Part shown: in pieces, positions 30,385-39,206 of the stretch | How the letters are laid out: each line of letters begins with the position of its first letter | Position numbering within the stretch: the stretch's first letter is position 1 | Assembly (NCBI GenBank): GCA_014804755.1 | Contig: JAAUZE010000019.1 | Location: 226,898 to 290,897, forward strand | Length of the DNA: 64,000 bases | Reading direction: 5' to 3' | From: Lachnospiraceae bacterium | GTDB taxonomy: Bacteria > Bacillota > Clostridia > Lachnospirales > Lachnospiraceae | Made by a program: the position numbers and the translations under genes | Notes under the pieces: model-generated | What the model was told of the DNA's origin: nothing | The model's database searches: none | What the model saw: the letters and a program-made list of their open reading frames with translations, nothing else

Positions 30385-31668
30385 TTACCATCCGTTATTT
30401 TCCGCATAATAGGAATAGTTCTCTGCTGTGGGGGACTGCATATGACAAATAAGGTCTGTTACAAAATCCCAGTATAACTCCGTGTCCGCCTCCATTATGA
30501 ATGTTGCAAGGGCGGCCTCGGTATCTGCCGGCTGCTCCTTCCATGTCAGGGTTCTGCCATATTCTGCGGATGATACATCCGTATTGATCGCAACATATCG
30601 TTCTTCTTTTGTCCGTGCAATGGCTTGATTCAGCAAAATGACGGCTACAGCCGCATCCGTACATCCCGCTGTCCGGTTGGGCGAGCGCCGGTAGAGACTG
30701 TATTGATCATCCAGCCACATTTTCGAAATATAGGTACGCGCCTTTGCATTCATTAAATCAAAGACCGCTTTGTCCAGCATCACCGAGCGTGCCGCATCGT
30801 GAGGCACAATGATCTGTACAGGAAAGCCGCTGTTTAGGCAGACGTTGAATGCCTCTGCATCGTAAAAAACATTGAAATCGGCATACGTGGTATGACTGCC
30901 CTCCCCGTTCACGATCGTTCCCATATAGAGAATACCTGCGGTATTTTTCGCAAAACAATCATCCTGCTGACACGCCATTGCGATGTTGGTAGCCGCGCCG
31001 ACCGACAAGATCGTAACCTCCCCCGGATAGCGCTTTACCTGCTCTATCATGAAATCAACGGCACTCTGTGCCTGTGGCTCAGTCTGAGAATATCCCCATT
31101 TTCTTTCATAATAAGAACCCAGATTATGATAGTTCTCCGGCGCGACATAGCTGTCAAGATGCCACATCACCCCCCAGCGGTCAATGCTTCCGACAATCTG
31201 TTCCTGTTCCTCCAAATCCCGAAAACCGAATAGCGGAACATCCGTCCCCATATAAACAGGAATATCCTCTCTCCCAAAGTACTCCAACTGGTTGAGCGCA
31301 GCGTTTGTCCCGACCGATACAAAGGAATTGCCGCCCGTGATCGTAACACCAAGCAGCTCGATCAGTCCCAACTGATCCGCCTCCACCAAAATACAAAGGC
31401 ACATAGCATCATCTCCGAAATAGGCCATATCGCTGTCCAAGATGACCTTCGGCACTTTCCCATCAGTCAAAATCCCATATTGCTCTTTCAAATACTCCGC
31501 CGCCGCCCGGTCGTCCGCTTCGGAATAGACCGGTATCTCTTCCTCATTTTCATCGGACGACAATATGGCGGACTGTGTTTCGTCCGCCATATCGTTCCTA
31601 TTATCCACGCTCCCGCATCCGGCAAGCGCCAAACAAAGCAATACCGCTCTCAAGAGGTTTTTCTTCAT
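30385..31668 (-). CDS. Nucleoside hydrolase-like lipoprotein
   Basis: The protein has 427 residues. The signal peptide LLRAVLLCLALAGC gives a lipoprotein on the outer face of the membrane. The body resembles inosine-uridine nucleoside hydrolases. ILDSDMAYFGDDAMCLCI corresponds to the calcium-binding DTDxGxDD motif (with SDMAYFGDD), followed by ELLGVTITGGNSF and VTILSVGAATNIA. These enzymes split nucleosides into base and ribose; a surface form would scavenge nucleosides, but the altered metal motif leaves the substrate open. The ribosome binding site GGAGGAG is present. It is 18 bases after the HtrA stop and probably co-transcribed with it. Confidence 0.82.
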   Translation of the reverse strand: MKKNLLRAVLLCLALAGCGSVDNRNDMADETQSAILSSDENEEEIPVYSEADDRAAAEYLKEQYGILTDGKVPKVILDSDMAYFGDDAMCLCILVEADQLGLIELLGVTITGGNSFVSVGTNAALNQLEYFGREDIPVYMGTDVPLFGFRDLEEQEQIVGSIDRWGVMWHLDSYVAPENYHNLGSYYERKWGYSQTEPQAQSAVDFMIEQVKRYPGEVTILSVGAATNIAMACQQDDCFAKNTAGILYMGTIVNGEGSHTTYADFNVFYDAEAFNVCLNSGFPVQIIVPHDAARSVMLDKAVFDLMNAKARTYISKMWLDDQYSLYRRSPNRTAGCTDAAVAVILLNQAIARTKEERYVAINTDVSSAEYGRTLTWKEQPADTEAALATFIMEADTELYWDFVTDLICHMQSPTAENYSYYAENNGW

Positions 31669-31686
31669 GAATCTCCTCCGTCTTTT

Positions 31687-33366
31687 TTATTCCTCATACG
31701 CCCTTCCAAGCACGACCTTGACTTCTTCAGTCTCATAGTCGTTCGCGATCCTGCATACCGTCAGCGTGACCGTCGTTCCGACCGAATAATATTTGAGCTC
31801 TTCAATGAGCTGCTGCTTGCTCCCGATCCTCGTTCCGTTTAATCCTGTGATAATGTCGCCGCGTCTTAAGCCTGCCTGATCTGCCGCATACCCGCTATAG
31901 ACCTCATAAATATAGACGCCCTGCGGCATATTATAGAGCTGTACGCCCTGCTCATCCACATCTGTGACCTGTATGCCGAGGTATCCCCGCTCCTGCTCGC
32001 TGACCATCGTCTTGGTCTCACGCTCCATCAGTTCCAGCAAAATCGGTTCGGCAACGGAAATCGGAATGGCGTAACCCATACCTTCTACGGTAGACCCGCC
32101 AATCTTCGCCGACGGAATTCCGATGACCTCACCGCGCGCATTTACGAGCGCACCGCCGGAGTTACCCGGATTGATCGCCGCATTTGTCTGGATCATCGGA
32201 CTTTCATAATCCTCTAATTCCCTGTCGAGTGCACTGATGATCCCGTTTGTCACAGACTGTCCATAACCGAGCGCATTGCCGATCGCAATGACCTCCTCGC
32301 CCACCTCCAGCTGGTCGGAATTTCCAAGTCTTGCAATGGCAATCTTCGATAGGGTCTCCTCACTGATGTCCTTTAAGGGAATCGCGATCACCGCCAAATC
32401 GTTTCTCTCATCCGTGCCCTTCACGACCGCGCTCACAGTCGTGTCGTCAATAAAGGTAACCTGCAGGTCATGCGCACGATCGATCACATGATAATTCGTG
32501 CAGATCAAAAGCTCGCTGTCATTTTGTCCGACAATGATACCTGATCCGCCGCCTTCACCTTCCTGCTCATACTGATACATCCAATACTGAACGGTCTGCG
32601 TATAGTAATTCGTCACACTCACGACGGCCGGCTTCACACTTCTTGCCACGGATCTGATATCCATCTCCTGCGCCGCATTTCCCGCACCTGTATCTGTCGC
32701 GATCAGATTTCCGTTCTGCGCTTCTCCCTGTGTCGGAATCGACTGTCCGTTTACGTTCTGCGTCGGCGCAACCTGCAGCATGGGGCTGCTCGAATTGCCG
32801 TTTATGATGAGCTTCGTCCCGGTCAGACGCTCAATGCCGTAGCAGGTTCCGTACGCCGCTCCCGCAAAAAGCACGCCGCATAACAGCGCAGATGCCACCC
32901 GCATGCCGAGCGGATATCTGCCCTTCGCCCTGCGCTCCTGCTTTTTCGTCTCCCTGATCTGCTTTTTCTGAGCCTTTTTCTGCGCTTTCTCAGCTTTTTT
33001 ATCAAATGGCGCGCCTGACGGCATCCCGTCCTGGTGCATTTGATAATGCGCGTATTGACCGTTGGTCGTATAAGAACAGCCAATACGATTCGGCACATAG
33101 GCGCCCTGCATATTTTCCGGACCGGGCATGCTCATTGCTGTCTGAATCTGCGTTCCCTGTCCGTTCATGCTTCCCGTTTCCTGCTTCTGTACGTTTTCCT
33201 GTGCGGCTGCATTCTCCGTCACCTGCTTCTGTACATTTTCCTGCGCAGTCACATTCTCTGCCGGCTGCATCCGGTCGCTTCCACTCATTTCATTCGTCGG
33301 AGTGATGCCGCCATCCTGCTGCCCTGTTACGTTTTCATTTTCTAATCCATGATTCTGCTCTGACAT
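31687..33366 (-). CDS. HtrA/DegP-like membrane serine protease with PDZ domain
   Basis: The protein has 559 residues. A cytoplasmic N-terminus (about 165 residues, with a repeated TAQENVQKQ phrase and a Lys-rich stretch) leads to one membrane helix (ASALLCGVLFAGAAYGTCY). An outside trypsin-like domain follows, with triad His in TNYHVID, Asp in RNDLAVIAI and Ser in NPGNSGGALV. A C-terminal PDZ domain contains YAADQAGLRRGDIITGLNG. HtrA proteins remove misfolded envelope proteins. The ATG at 33366 has GAGG 8 bases upstream; the ATG at 33372 is too close to it. It lies downstream of glmS, separated by a terminator. Confidence 0.92.
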   Translation of the reverse strand: MSEQNHGLENENVTGQQDGGITPTNEMSGSDRMQPAENVTAQENVQKQVTENAAAQENVQKQETGSMNGQGTQIQTAMSMPGPENMQGAYVPNRIGCSYTTNGQYAHYQMHQDGMPSGAPFDKKAEKAQKKAQKKQIRETKKQERRAKGRYPLGMRVASALLCGVLFAGAAYGTCYGIERLTGTKLIINGNSSSPMLQVAPTQNVNGQSIPTQGEAQNGNLIATDTGAGNAAQEMDIRSVARSVKPAVVSVTNYYTQTVQYWMYQYEQEGEGGGSGIIVGQNDSELLICTNYHVIDRAHDLQVTFIDDTTVSAVVKGTDERNDLAVIAIPLKDISEETLSKIAIARLGNSDQLEVGEEVIAIGNALGYGQSVTNGIISALDRELEDYESPMIQTNAAINPGNSGGALVNARGEVIGIPSAKIGGSTVEGMGYAIPISVAEPILLELMERETKTMVSEQERGYLGIQVTDVDEQGVQLYNMPQGVYIYEVYSGYAADQAGLRRGDIITGLNGTRIGSKQQLIEELKYYSVGTTVTLTVCRIANDYETEEVKVVLGRAYEE

Positions 33367-33469
33367 CCTCATAACCTCTCTTCTTCGTTTTCTTTTCCCC
33401 CGTCGATGAGATTAGTATATCTTCAAATTGTGAACAAAATGTGATTAAAAAAAAATCATTTTGTGAAAC

Positions 33470-33500
33470 AAAAGAGTTCCGCAAAAAGCGAAACTCTTTT
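33470..33500 (-). terminator. Terminator of glmS
   Basis: AAAAGAGTT...CGC pairs with GCG...AACTCTTTT around an A-rich loop. It is directly downstream of the glmS stop codon at 33511 on the minus strand. Confidence 0.75.
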
Positions 33501-33510
33501 CACATTCTCG

Positions 33511-35337
33511 TTATTCCACCGTCACAGACTTTGCTAAGTTCCGCGGCTTATCTACATCACAGCCCTTGCCGACCGATACATAATAACCAAACAGCTGTAA
33601 TGGAATGATGGCAAGCGAATTTGCGAAATAAGGATTCGTCCGCGGGATATAAACCACATAGTCCGCCGCCCGCTCGATTTCCTGATTATCCTCGTTTGTC
33701 ACGGCAAGTACAAACGCACCGCGCGCCTTCACCTCAACCATATTCGAAATCGTTTTTTGATAGAGCTCGGGCTGTGTGGATACGGCCGCCACGAGTGTCC
33801 CCTCCTCGATCAGCGAGATGGTACCATGCTTTAATTCTCCCGCCGCATACGCCTCGGAGTGCACATAGGAAATCTCCTTTAATTTCAGGGAACCCTCCAG
33901 AGAGATCGCATAATCAATCCCCCGCCCGATAAAAAAGACATCTCTTGCCGCCACATAACGGTTGGCGAATTTTTGTATTTTTCCTTTATTATTCAGGAGC
34001 AGTTCGATTTGATTCGGAAGCTTCTGCAATTCTTCCAGCATGCTCTGAAATTCTTTTTCCGTGATCTGCTCCCTGACCTTTGCAAATTTCAATGCTAAAA
34101 GATAAAACGCAATAAGCTGGGCGCTGTATGCCTTTGTCGTCGCAACGGCAATTTCAGGTCCCGCCCATGTATACATGACGCGGTCCGCTTCCCTCGCAAT
34201 GGAACTGCCGACAACATTCACAATGCCGAGCACGGGAAATCCGCGCTTTTTGGACTCCCGAAGAGCTGCCAGTGTATCCGCCGTCTCACCCGACTGACTG
34301 ACGACAATGACCATGGCGCCCTCCTCCAATATCGGGTTGCGGTAGCGGAATTCCGAGGCCAAGTCCACTTCGACCGGAATCCGCGCAAGCCCCTCTATCA
34401 CATATTTTCCCGTCACTCCGGCGTGATAAGCGGAACCGCATGCCACAATATGGAACTTGCGCACCGCACGAATATCCTCCGCCGTCATTTGAAGTTCGTC
34501 AATGACAATATCATGATCGCGCAGTCTCGGCGAGAGCGTTTCTCTGACCGTTTTCGGCTGCTCATACATCTCTTTTAACATAAAATGCTCATATCCCGCC
34601 TTCTCCGCGGCATTGGCATCCCAATCGATCGTCACAGGCTTTTTCGCGATCTCCTCCGCATCCACATTATAAAAATGTATATGGTCGGCGCGTAGTCTGA
34701 CAATCTCCTCATTTTCCATAAAATAGACCTGACGCGTATATTTCAGGATGGCAGGCACGTCTGAGGCGATAAAACAACCATCGCCGCTCTGTCCGACAAT
34801 CAGCGGACTGTCCTTTCGCACGGCAAACACTTCTTCAGGATGCTCCGCGAAAATGATGCCGAGCGCATAAGAACCCTCCACGCGATGCATGACCTTCGCG
34901 ATGGTCTCAATCGGATTGCCCGTATAATAGTAATCCAGCATCTGCGCCAAAATCTCGGTATCCGTATCGGAGACAAACTCATAGCCCCTGTCCGTAAGCT
35001 TCTTTTTTAATTGCAAATAATTCTCGATAATGCCGTTATGCACGACCGCGATCGTGTGCTCGGCATTATAATGCGGATGGGCGTTGATGTCATTCGGCGC
35101 GCCATGCGTCGCCCAGCGTGTATGGCCGATCCCAATCATACCCGGCATCGTTGCGCCGCCGTGCGTCAGCTCCTCAAGCACTTTCAGGCGCCCGACGGAT
35201 TTCGTAATGTGAATCTCCTGCCCGTCGTAAATCGCCATTCCCGCCGAATCATATCCACGATATTCCAGTTTTGTCAGTCCATCCAAAATGATCGGCGCCG
35301 CCTGCTTCGTGCCAATATATCCTACGATTCCACACAT
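33511..35337 (-). CDS. glmS: Glutamine-fructose-6-phosphate aminotransferase
   Basis: The enzyme makes glucosamine-6-phosphate, the entry point for peptidoglycan and amino-sugar polymers. It has 608 residues. The N-terminal glutaminase begins CGIVGYIG (Cys after Met is the nucleophile), with GHTRWATHG. Two SIS sugar-binding domains contain SQSGETADTLAAL and SEAYAAGELKHGTISLI, and the C-terminus ends PRNLAKSVTVE. The gap to the upstream GT2 gene is only 56 bases, so there is no room for a glmS ribozyme, unusual for Bacillota. It appears to be the last gene of the polysaccharide operon section. Confidence 0.97.
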   Translation of the reverse strand: MCGIVGYIGTKQAAPIILDGLTKLEYRGYDSAGMAIYDGQEIHITKSVGRLKVLEELTHGGATMPGMIGIGHTRWATHGAPNDINAHPHYNAEHTIAVVHNGIIENYLQLKKKLTDRGYEFVSDTDTEILAQMLDYYYTGNPIETIAKVMHRVEGSYALGIIFAEHPEEVFAVRKDSPLIVGQSGDGCFIASDVPAILKYTRQVYFMENEEIVRLRADHIHFYNVDAEEIAKKPVTIDWDANAAEKAGYEHFMLKEMYEQPKTVRETLSPRLRDHDIVIDELQMTAEDIRAVRKFHIVACGSAYHAGVTGKYVIEGLARIPVEVDLASEFRYRNPILEEGAMVIVVSQSGETADTLAALRESKKRGFPVLGIVNVVGSSIAREADRVMYTWAGPEIAVATTKAYSAQLIAFYLLALKFAKVREQITEKEFQSMLEELQKLPNQIELLLNNKGKIQKFANRYVAARDVFFIGRGIDYAISLEGSLKLKEISYVHSEAYAAGELKHGTISLIEEGTLVAAVSTQPELYQKTISNMVEVKARGAFVLAVTNEDNQEIERAADYVVYIPRTNPYFANSLAIIPLQLFGYYVSVGKGCDVDKPRNLAKSVTVE

Positions 35338-35393
35338 ATGCTGTCATACTCCTTTTTCTTTTTATATTCATACCCCGTCATAGCAAACCGCCA

Positions 35394-36359
35394 TCAACTG
35401 CTTTCGCCAAATTCCCGATTCCAAAATTCGCGATTCCCTGTACAGGCATCAATCAGCTTCCTCGGAAGTAACGCATAATGCTTTCCGAGCTGATATCCCG
35501 CATACTTGCAGGCGCTTTCCACGATCAGACCGGGAATCTGTTCTTTCTTCCCAACCCGATAAAGATGTGCCGCCGTCTGCTTTACCATGCGTATCCCTTC
35601 GCCTTCCGACTTAAGCCCCGAAAACACCTCCGGATGCTTTGCCTGCGATACTCCCAGATCAAAATTGCGCCGAAACTGCTGCCTGCCGGTATAATGGTGG
35701 GAATGGTATACCCGCGCAGACGGCCGATAAGCAATGCCATAGCCCTTTTTTACCGCGCCTGCTGCATAAATCATATCTTCATTAAATATCGTATGCTCCA
35801 CAAAACCACCCAATTCCTCATAAACATCCCGCCGATAGGCAGCACATACATTGGAACAAAAATAGGTCTTGATGCCGAGCCGCTCCCGATCCCTTTCAAA
35901 TTTTACACAGGGTTCTTCCGGATAATTGAACTGCCTTACAAAACGTTCCGTCTCGCTGCTGTTTTTACGCGCAAGCTGTCTCGCGTAGCAGACTGCCACA
36001 CCGTCGCCTGAAAGCCCTGACACCAATTCCCCGATCAAATGCGTATCCGCCGGAACCGCATCGTCCGTCATGCAGACAAACAGGTCGGCGTCGGACAAAG
36101 CTACCCCCAATCGCCTTGTGCCGCCATGGTCAAACTCTTCCTTACGAATATGACGCAGCTCCACATTCTCAAATAAACGGTCTAAGTCAAACGCATGCTC
36201 CACGGACGTCCCATAAATCAGCTGCTCAAAATAGGATTCTTCCGTATTGATCAAAATAATCCTCTGTATCGGATAAGTCTGCGCATGAAGCCGCTCCAAT
36301 ATTCTGAAAAGCCGTTTTGTCGGCCGATAGGTTGGTATGATCACATCAACTGTTTCCAT
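35394..36359 (-). CDS. GT2 glycosyltransferase, rhamnosyltransferase-like
   Basis: The protein has 321 residues. The GT-A fold starts at once (VDVIIPTYRPTKRLFRILERL), with the metal-binding part MTDDAVPADTHLIGELV and the later FNEDMIYAAGAVKKGY acceptor region. HHYTGRQQFRRNFDLG is typical of RfbF-like rhamnosyltransferases. It probably adds rhamnose or a related sugar to the cytoplasmic, lipid-linked chain. The ATG at 36359 has GGGAGAGG; the open frame extends to 36398 without a site. It precedes glmS by 56 bases. Confidence 0.85.
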   Translation of the reverse strand: METVDVIIPTYRPTKRLFRILERLHAQTYPIQRIILINTEESYFEQLIYGTSVEHAFDLDRLFENVELRHIRKEEFDHGGTRRLGVALSDADLFVCMTDDAVPADTHLIGELVSGLSGDGVAVCYARQLARKNSSETERFVRQFNYPEEPCVKFERDRERLGIKTYFCSNVCAAYRRDVYEELGGFVEHTIFNEDMIYAAGAVKKGYGIAYRPSARVYHSHHYTGRQQFRRNFDLGVSQAKHPEVFSGLKSEGEGIRMVKQTAAHLYRVGKKEQIPGLIVESACKYAGYQLGKHYALLPRKLIDACTGNREFWNREFGESS

Positions 36360-36426
36360 AACTGCCTCTCTCCCGTTTATATGGTTCCATGCGCGCAATA
36401 AAATACACGTGTTTTTTAATCTCTTA

Positions 36427-36464
36427 TTTAGGGAAACGCTGATTTAATCAGTGTTTCTTTATAA
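36427..36464. repeat. Dispersed palindromic repeat
   Basis: GAAACGCTGATT and AATCAGTGTTTC pair over 12 positions with one wobble and no spacer. It lies in the gap between the LCP gene terminator and the GT2 gene. Confidence 0.75.
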
Positions 36465-36465
36465 A

Positions 36466-36497
36466 AAGAGGACTCCACCTGTGTATGGAATCCTCTT
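36466..36497 (-). terminator. Terminator of the LCP gene
   Basis: AAGAGGACTCCA and TGGAATCCTCTT pair over 12 positions with one wobble. A T-run on the minus strand is provided by the adjoining A-rich stretch at 36463-36467. It is followed directly by a palindromic repeat. Confidence 0.75.
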
Positions 36498-36516
36498 CTG
36501 CATTCCCGTTATACTG

Positions 36517-37692
36517 CTATCGCAAATACCCGGATGTATCCTGCTGAATCTGTTGGCTATACTCCTGCACGGTCGCACTCGGCTCATAATCCGTCACACC
36601 AAACAGAATCTCATGAAGCTTTGACACATTGGCTGTTAAGTCTATCGGCACGACACAGCTTCCTTTTCCGCCGATCGTACCGCTCTGAAGCATGTCCATT
36701 GCAGGAAATCCGCAGCTCTCCACGATCTCATATTCTCCAATATCCCCAAGCATCGAAATGATCACATCTAAATCGATACTGGTAGAAAACTCATCGAACA
36801 CATCACTGTTTAAGATTGCTGTCAGTTCGCTTAAGCTCATACCCCTTGCAGCTTCCATCATTGCCGCAATAACCTTGCGCTGGCGCTCAGTCCTTGCGTA
36901 ATCATTACCAACGTACCGGATTCGGCAGTAAGCGGTTGCCTGAAGACCATTTAAGAGCTGACGGCCGCTCTGCGTCACCGGCGTAAAATCAACGCCTTCC
37001 GTCGCATTATAATGGATGCCGTCCGTCGTTGTTCCGACGATACTCCTCTGATAATTGTTCAAATGCACAATCTCGTTCTCCTGTACGTCAATCCATACAC
37101 CCCCCAGCTTATCGATCACATCGATCATTCCCCAAAATCCGACCGTCACATAATCGGTGATATAGAGATCCAGATTCATATTCAGCATCGTCATCGCGCG
37201 TGCCTCTCCTCCTGAAGCATACGCGCCGTTACATTTATCATATTTTCCGTTTGTCAGATTCAGATACGTATCGCGGTAAACGGAAACAAGTTTGATCGTT
37301 TTTTCCTGCGTATCCAAGCAGGCGATGATGATAACATCCGAACGGCTGCTCTCCGCCCCAAGCTTCTTATTCCGGGAATCGAGTCCGAACAGTGCGACCT
37401 GCATATAGCGTGCCATCGGATTTTCCGGCTCGGTATAGTTCTCATACACATCCTTATTGACTACGACATCTACCGTCTGACCGCTGTCAAGATCATCCTG
37501 CGTACCGATATTCAGTTCGGTGTGTTCCACCCGCGTCAACCTTATGATCGCCCATGCGCCGATCACAACGATCGCCAAAACAAATAATTCTACAATAAAA
37601 ATGATGATATTTCTTCTTTTTCTTGCCGCTTTCTGCTTCGGCGTGAGCCGTTTCCCATTTGGTTTTGTTTCCTGTGACTGCTGCTTTGCCAT
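36517..37692 (-). CDS. LytR-CpsA-Psr (LCP) family wall-polymer ligase
   Basis: The protein has 391 residues: a basic cytoplasmic N-terminus (KQKAARKRRN), one membrane helix (IIIFIVELFVLAIVVIGAWAI), then the LCP domain. The domain has the lipid-pyrophosphate site SSRSDVIIIACL, a conserved Arg-Asp in VSVYRDTYL and the C-terminal RIRYVGNDYARTERQRKVI motif. LCP enzymes move finished polymers from polyprenyl lipid to peptidoglycan, the final step for the polysaccharide made by this locus. The ATG at 37692 has AAGGAGCAAGAG upstream; the longer frame to 37782 runs into the upstream gene. It is closely coupled to the priming transferase. Confidence 0.92.
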   Translation of the reverse strand: MAKQQSQETKPNGKRLTPKQKAARKRRNIIIFIVELFVLAIVVIGAWAIIRLTRVEHTELNIGTQDDLDSGQTVDVVVNKDVYENYTEPENPMARYMQVALFGLDSRNKKLGAESSRSDVIIIACLDTQEKTIKLVSVYRDTYLNLTNGKYDKCNGAYASGGEARAMTMLNMNLDLYITDYVTVGFWGMIDVIDKLGGVWIDVQENEIVHLNNYQRSIVGTTTDGIHYNATEGVDFTPVTQSGRQLLNGLQATAYCRIRYVGNDYARTERQRKVIAAMMEAARGMSLSELTAILNSDVFDEFSTSIDLDVIISMLGDIGEYEIVESCGFPAMDMLQSGTIGGKGSCVVPIDLTANVSKLHEILFGVTDYEPSATVQEYSQQIQQDTSGYLR

Positions 37693-37706
37693 CTCTTGCT
37701 CCTTTT

Positions 37707-39107
37707 CTAGCAGGCATTCTTGTTGATAAAGCCCTTGAATAAGGTCAGGAATAATATCTTGATATCGAATGCCATCGTCCAATTCTCAATATAGTATAGG
37801 TCATATTCCACGCGCTTGCGAATAGATGTGTCGCCGCGATAACCGTTGATCTGTGCCCATCCCGTCATGCCCGGACGCACCTGATGCTTGATCATATAAC
37901 GCGGAATCTCTTCCTTAAATTTCTCTACAAAGAAGGGACGTTCCGGTCTTGGTCCCACAAGACTCATGTTCCCTTTCAGCACATTAAAGATCTGCGGCAT
38001 CTCGTCGATGCTTGTTTTTCGTAAGATCCTGCCGATCTTCGTCACACGCGGATCGTTCCTCGTCGTCCACGCCTTTTGTTCCGCGCTCGGCTTCTGTACC
38101 TCCATCGTACGGAACTTATACATCTGAAACGACTTATTATGCAGTCCGACCCGTTCCTGCTTAAAAATTAAAGGTCCCTTATCCGTCGCCTTGATTCCGA
38201 TCACGGCAAAAAGCATGAAAGGTGAAAAAAGCACGATGCATACGAGACTGCCTATGATGTCCACAATGCGCTTCATCAAGAGATTAAACGTGTTAGTGAG
38301 CGGCACGTGGCGGATATTGATCACCGGAAGTCCCATCAGATCCTCCGTGTACGGCCGGCTTGGGATCACGCTGTTATAATCGGGAATAAACTTGGTATGT
38401 ACCCCCGACTTTTCACAAAGGGATACAATCGCTTCCAGTCTCCCGTAATCCTCCAGCGCCAGTGTGACCGCGATCTCATCCAGCTTGCTCTGGGGCAGGA
38501 TAACGAACAGATTATTGATCGTCCCGAGCACCTTGACCCCGCGGTACGTCGTTCCGCGCGGAATACGGTCGTCAAGGATCCCCCTCACGACATATCCCCA
38601 CTGGGGATTGGCATTGATCCTGTCAATATACTGCTCAGCCGCCCGCGAATACCCGACAAGGAGGATATACTTGACGTTATACCCCCTGCTGCGGAAAAAA
38701 TGAAGTACATAACGGATAAAATTCCGTACGATCGCATCAAATGTGATGTTCAGGGCATAGAACCCGAATACCATGAATCGGGAAAAATGAGACTGCTTAA
38801 TGGAATAAAGCACTGCGATAAATATCAAAAGTCCTATGGTGTTTGCCTTGACAATATTGTAAAACTCATGCACTCTGCCCGACATCCGCTTGGAGCTGTA
38901 AAGATTGCACACGCCGTAAAGTATCGTAAAAAGCGGAACAACCAACAGAAGCAGCGAAAAGTACGTTGCCTCGGACAAACCTGCCTCACTTTGAACCAGA
39001 CCGCTCTTAAATTTGATAAACCAAGCCAACAGATAGCTGCAGGCTACAATCACCGCATCTAACAGAACATGAAGGCGGTTGAAATATTTCTGATTATCCT
39101 TGATCAA
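37707..39107 (-). CDS. Polyprenyl-phosphate sugar-1-phosphate transferase (priming enzyme, WbaP-like)
   Basis: The 466-residue enzyme places the first sugar phosphate on undecaprenyl phosphate. Four to five N-terminal membrane helices are followed by a CoA-binding-like domain (YILLVGYSRAAEQYIDRI), a further helix and the catalytic part. That part shows KFRTMEV, RKTSIDEMPQIFNVLKG and LVGPRPERPFFVEKF (the Asp-Glu and Pro-Arg-Pro motifs), then RPGMTGWAQINGYRG. I chose the TTG at 39107: the AGGGTGA site is 7 to 9 bases upstream and gives the common start MIKDNQK. The TTG at 39113 is too close to it. No ATG is available. Confidence 0.9.
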   Translation of the reverse strand: MIKDNQKYFNRLHVLLDAVIVACSYLLAWFIKFKSGLVQSEAGLSEATYFSLLLLVVPLFTILYGVCNLYSSKRMSGRVHEFYNIVKANTIGLLIFIAVLYSIKQSHFSRFMVFGFYALNITFDAIVRNFIRYVLHFFRSRGYNVKYILLVGYSRAAEQYIDRINANPQWGYVVRGILDDRIPRGTTYRGVKVLGTINNLFVILPQSKLDEIAVTLALEDYGRLEAIVSLCEKSGVHTKFIPDYNSVIPSRPYTEDLMGLPVINIRHVPLTNTFNLLMKRIVDIIGSLVCIVLFSPFMLFAVIGIKATDKGPLIFKQERVGLHNKSFQMYKFRTMEVQKPSAEQKAWTTRNDPRVTKIGRILRKTSIDEMPQIFNVLKGNMSLVGPRPERPFFVEKFKEEIPRYMIKHQVRPGMTGWAQINGYRGDTSIRKRVEYDLYYIENWTMAFDIKILFLTLFKGFINKNAC

Positions 39108-39206
39108 GTTCAATCACCCTGTTTTCACACCATCAACATATTACAATATGATTCTCTTTTTTACAATAAAAATTTACTTAATTTTACATTCTCATCCCCG
39201 TCCGGA

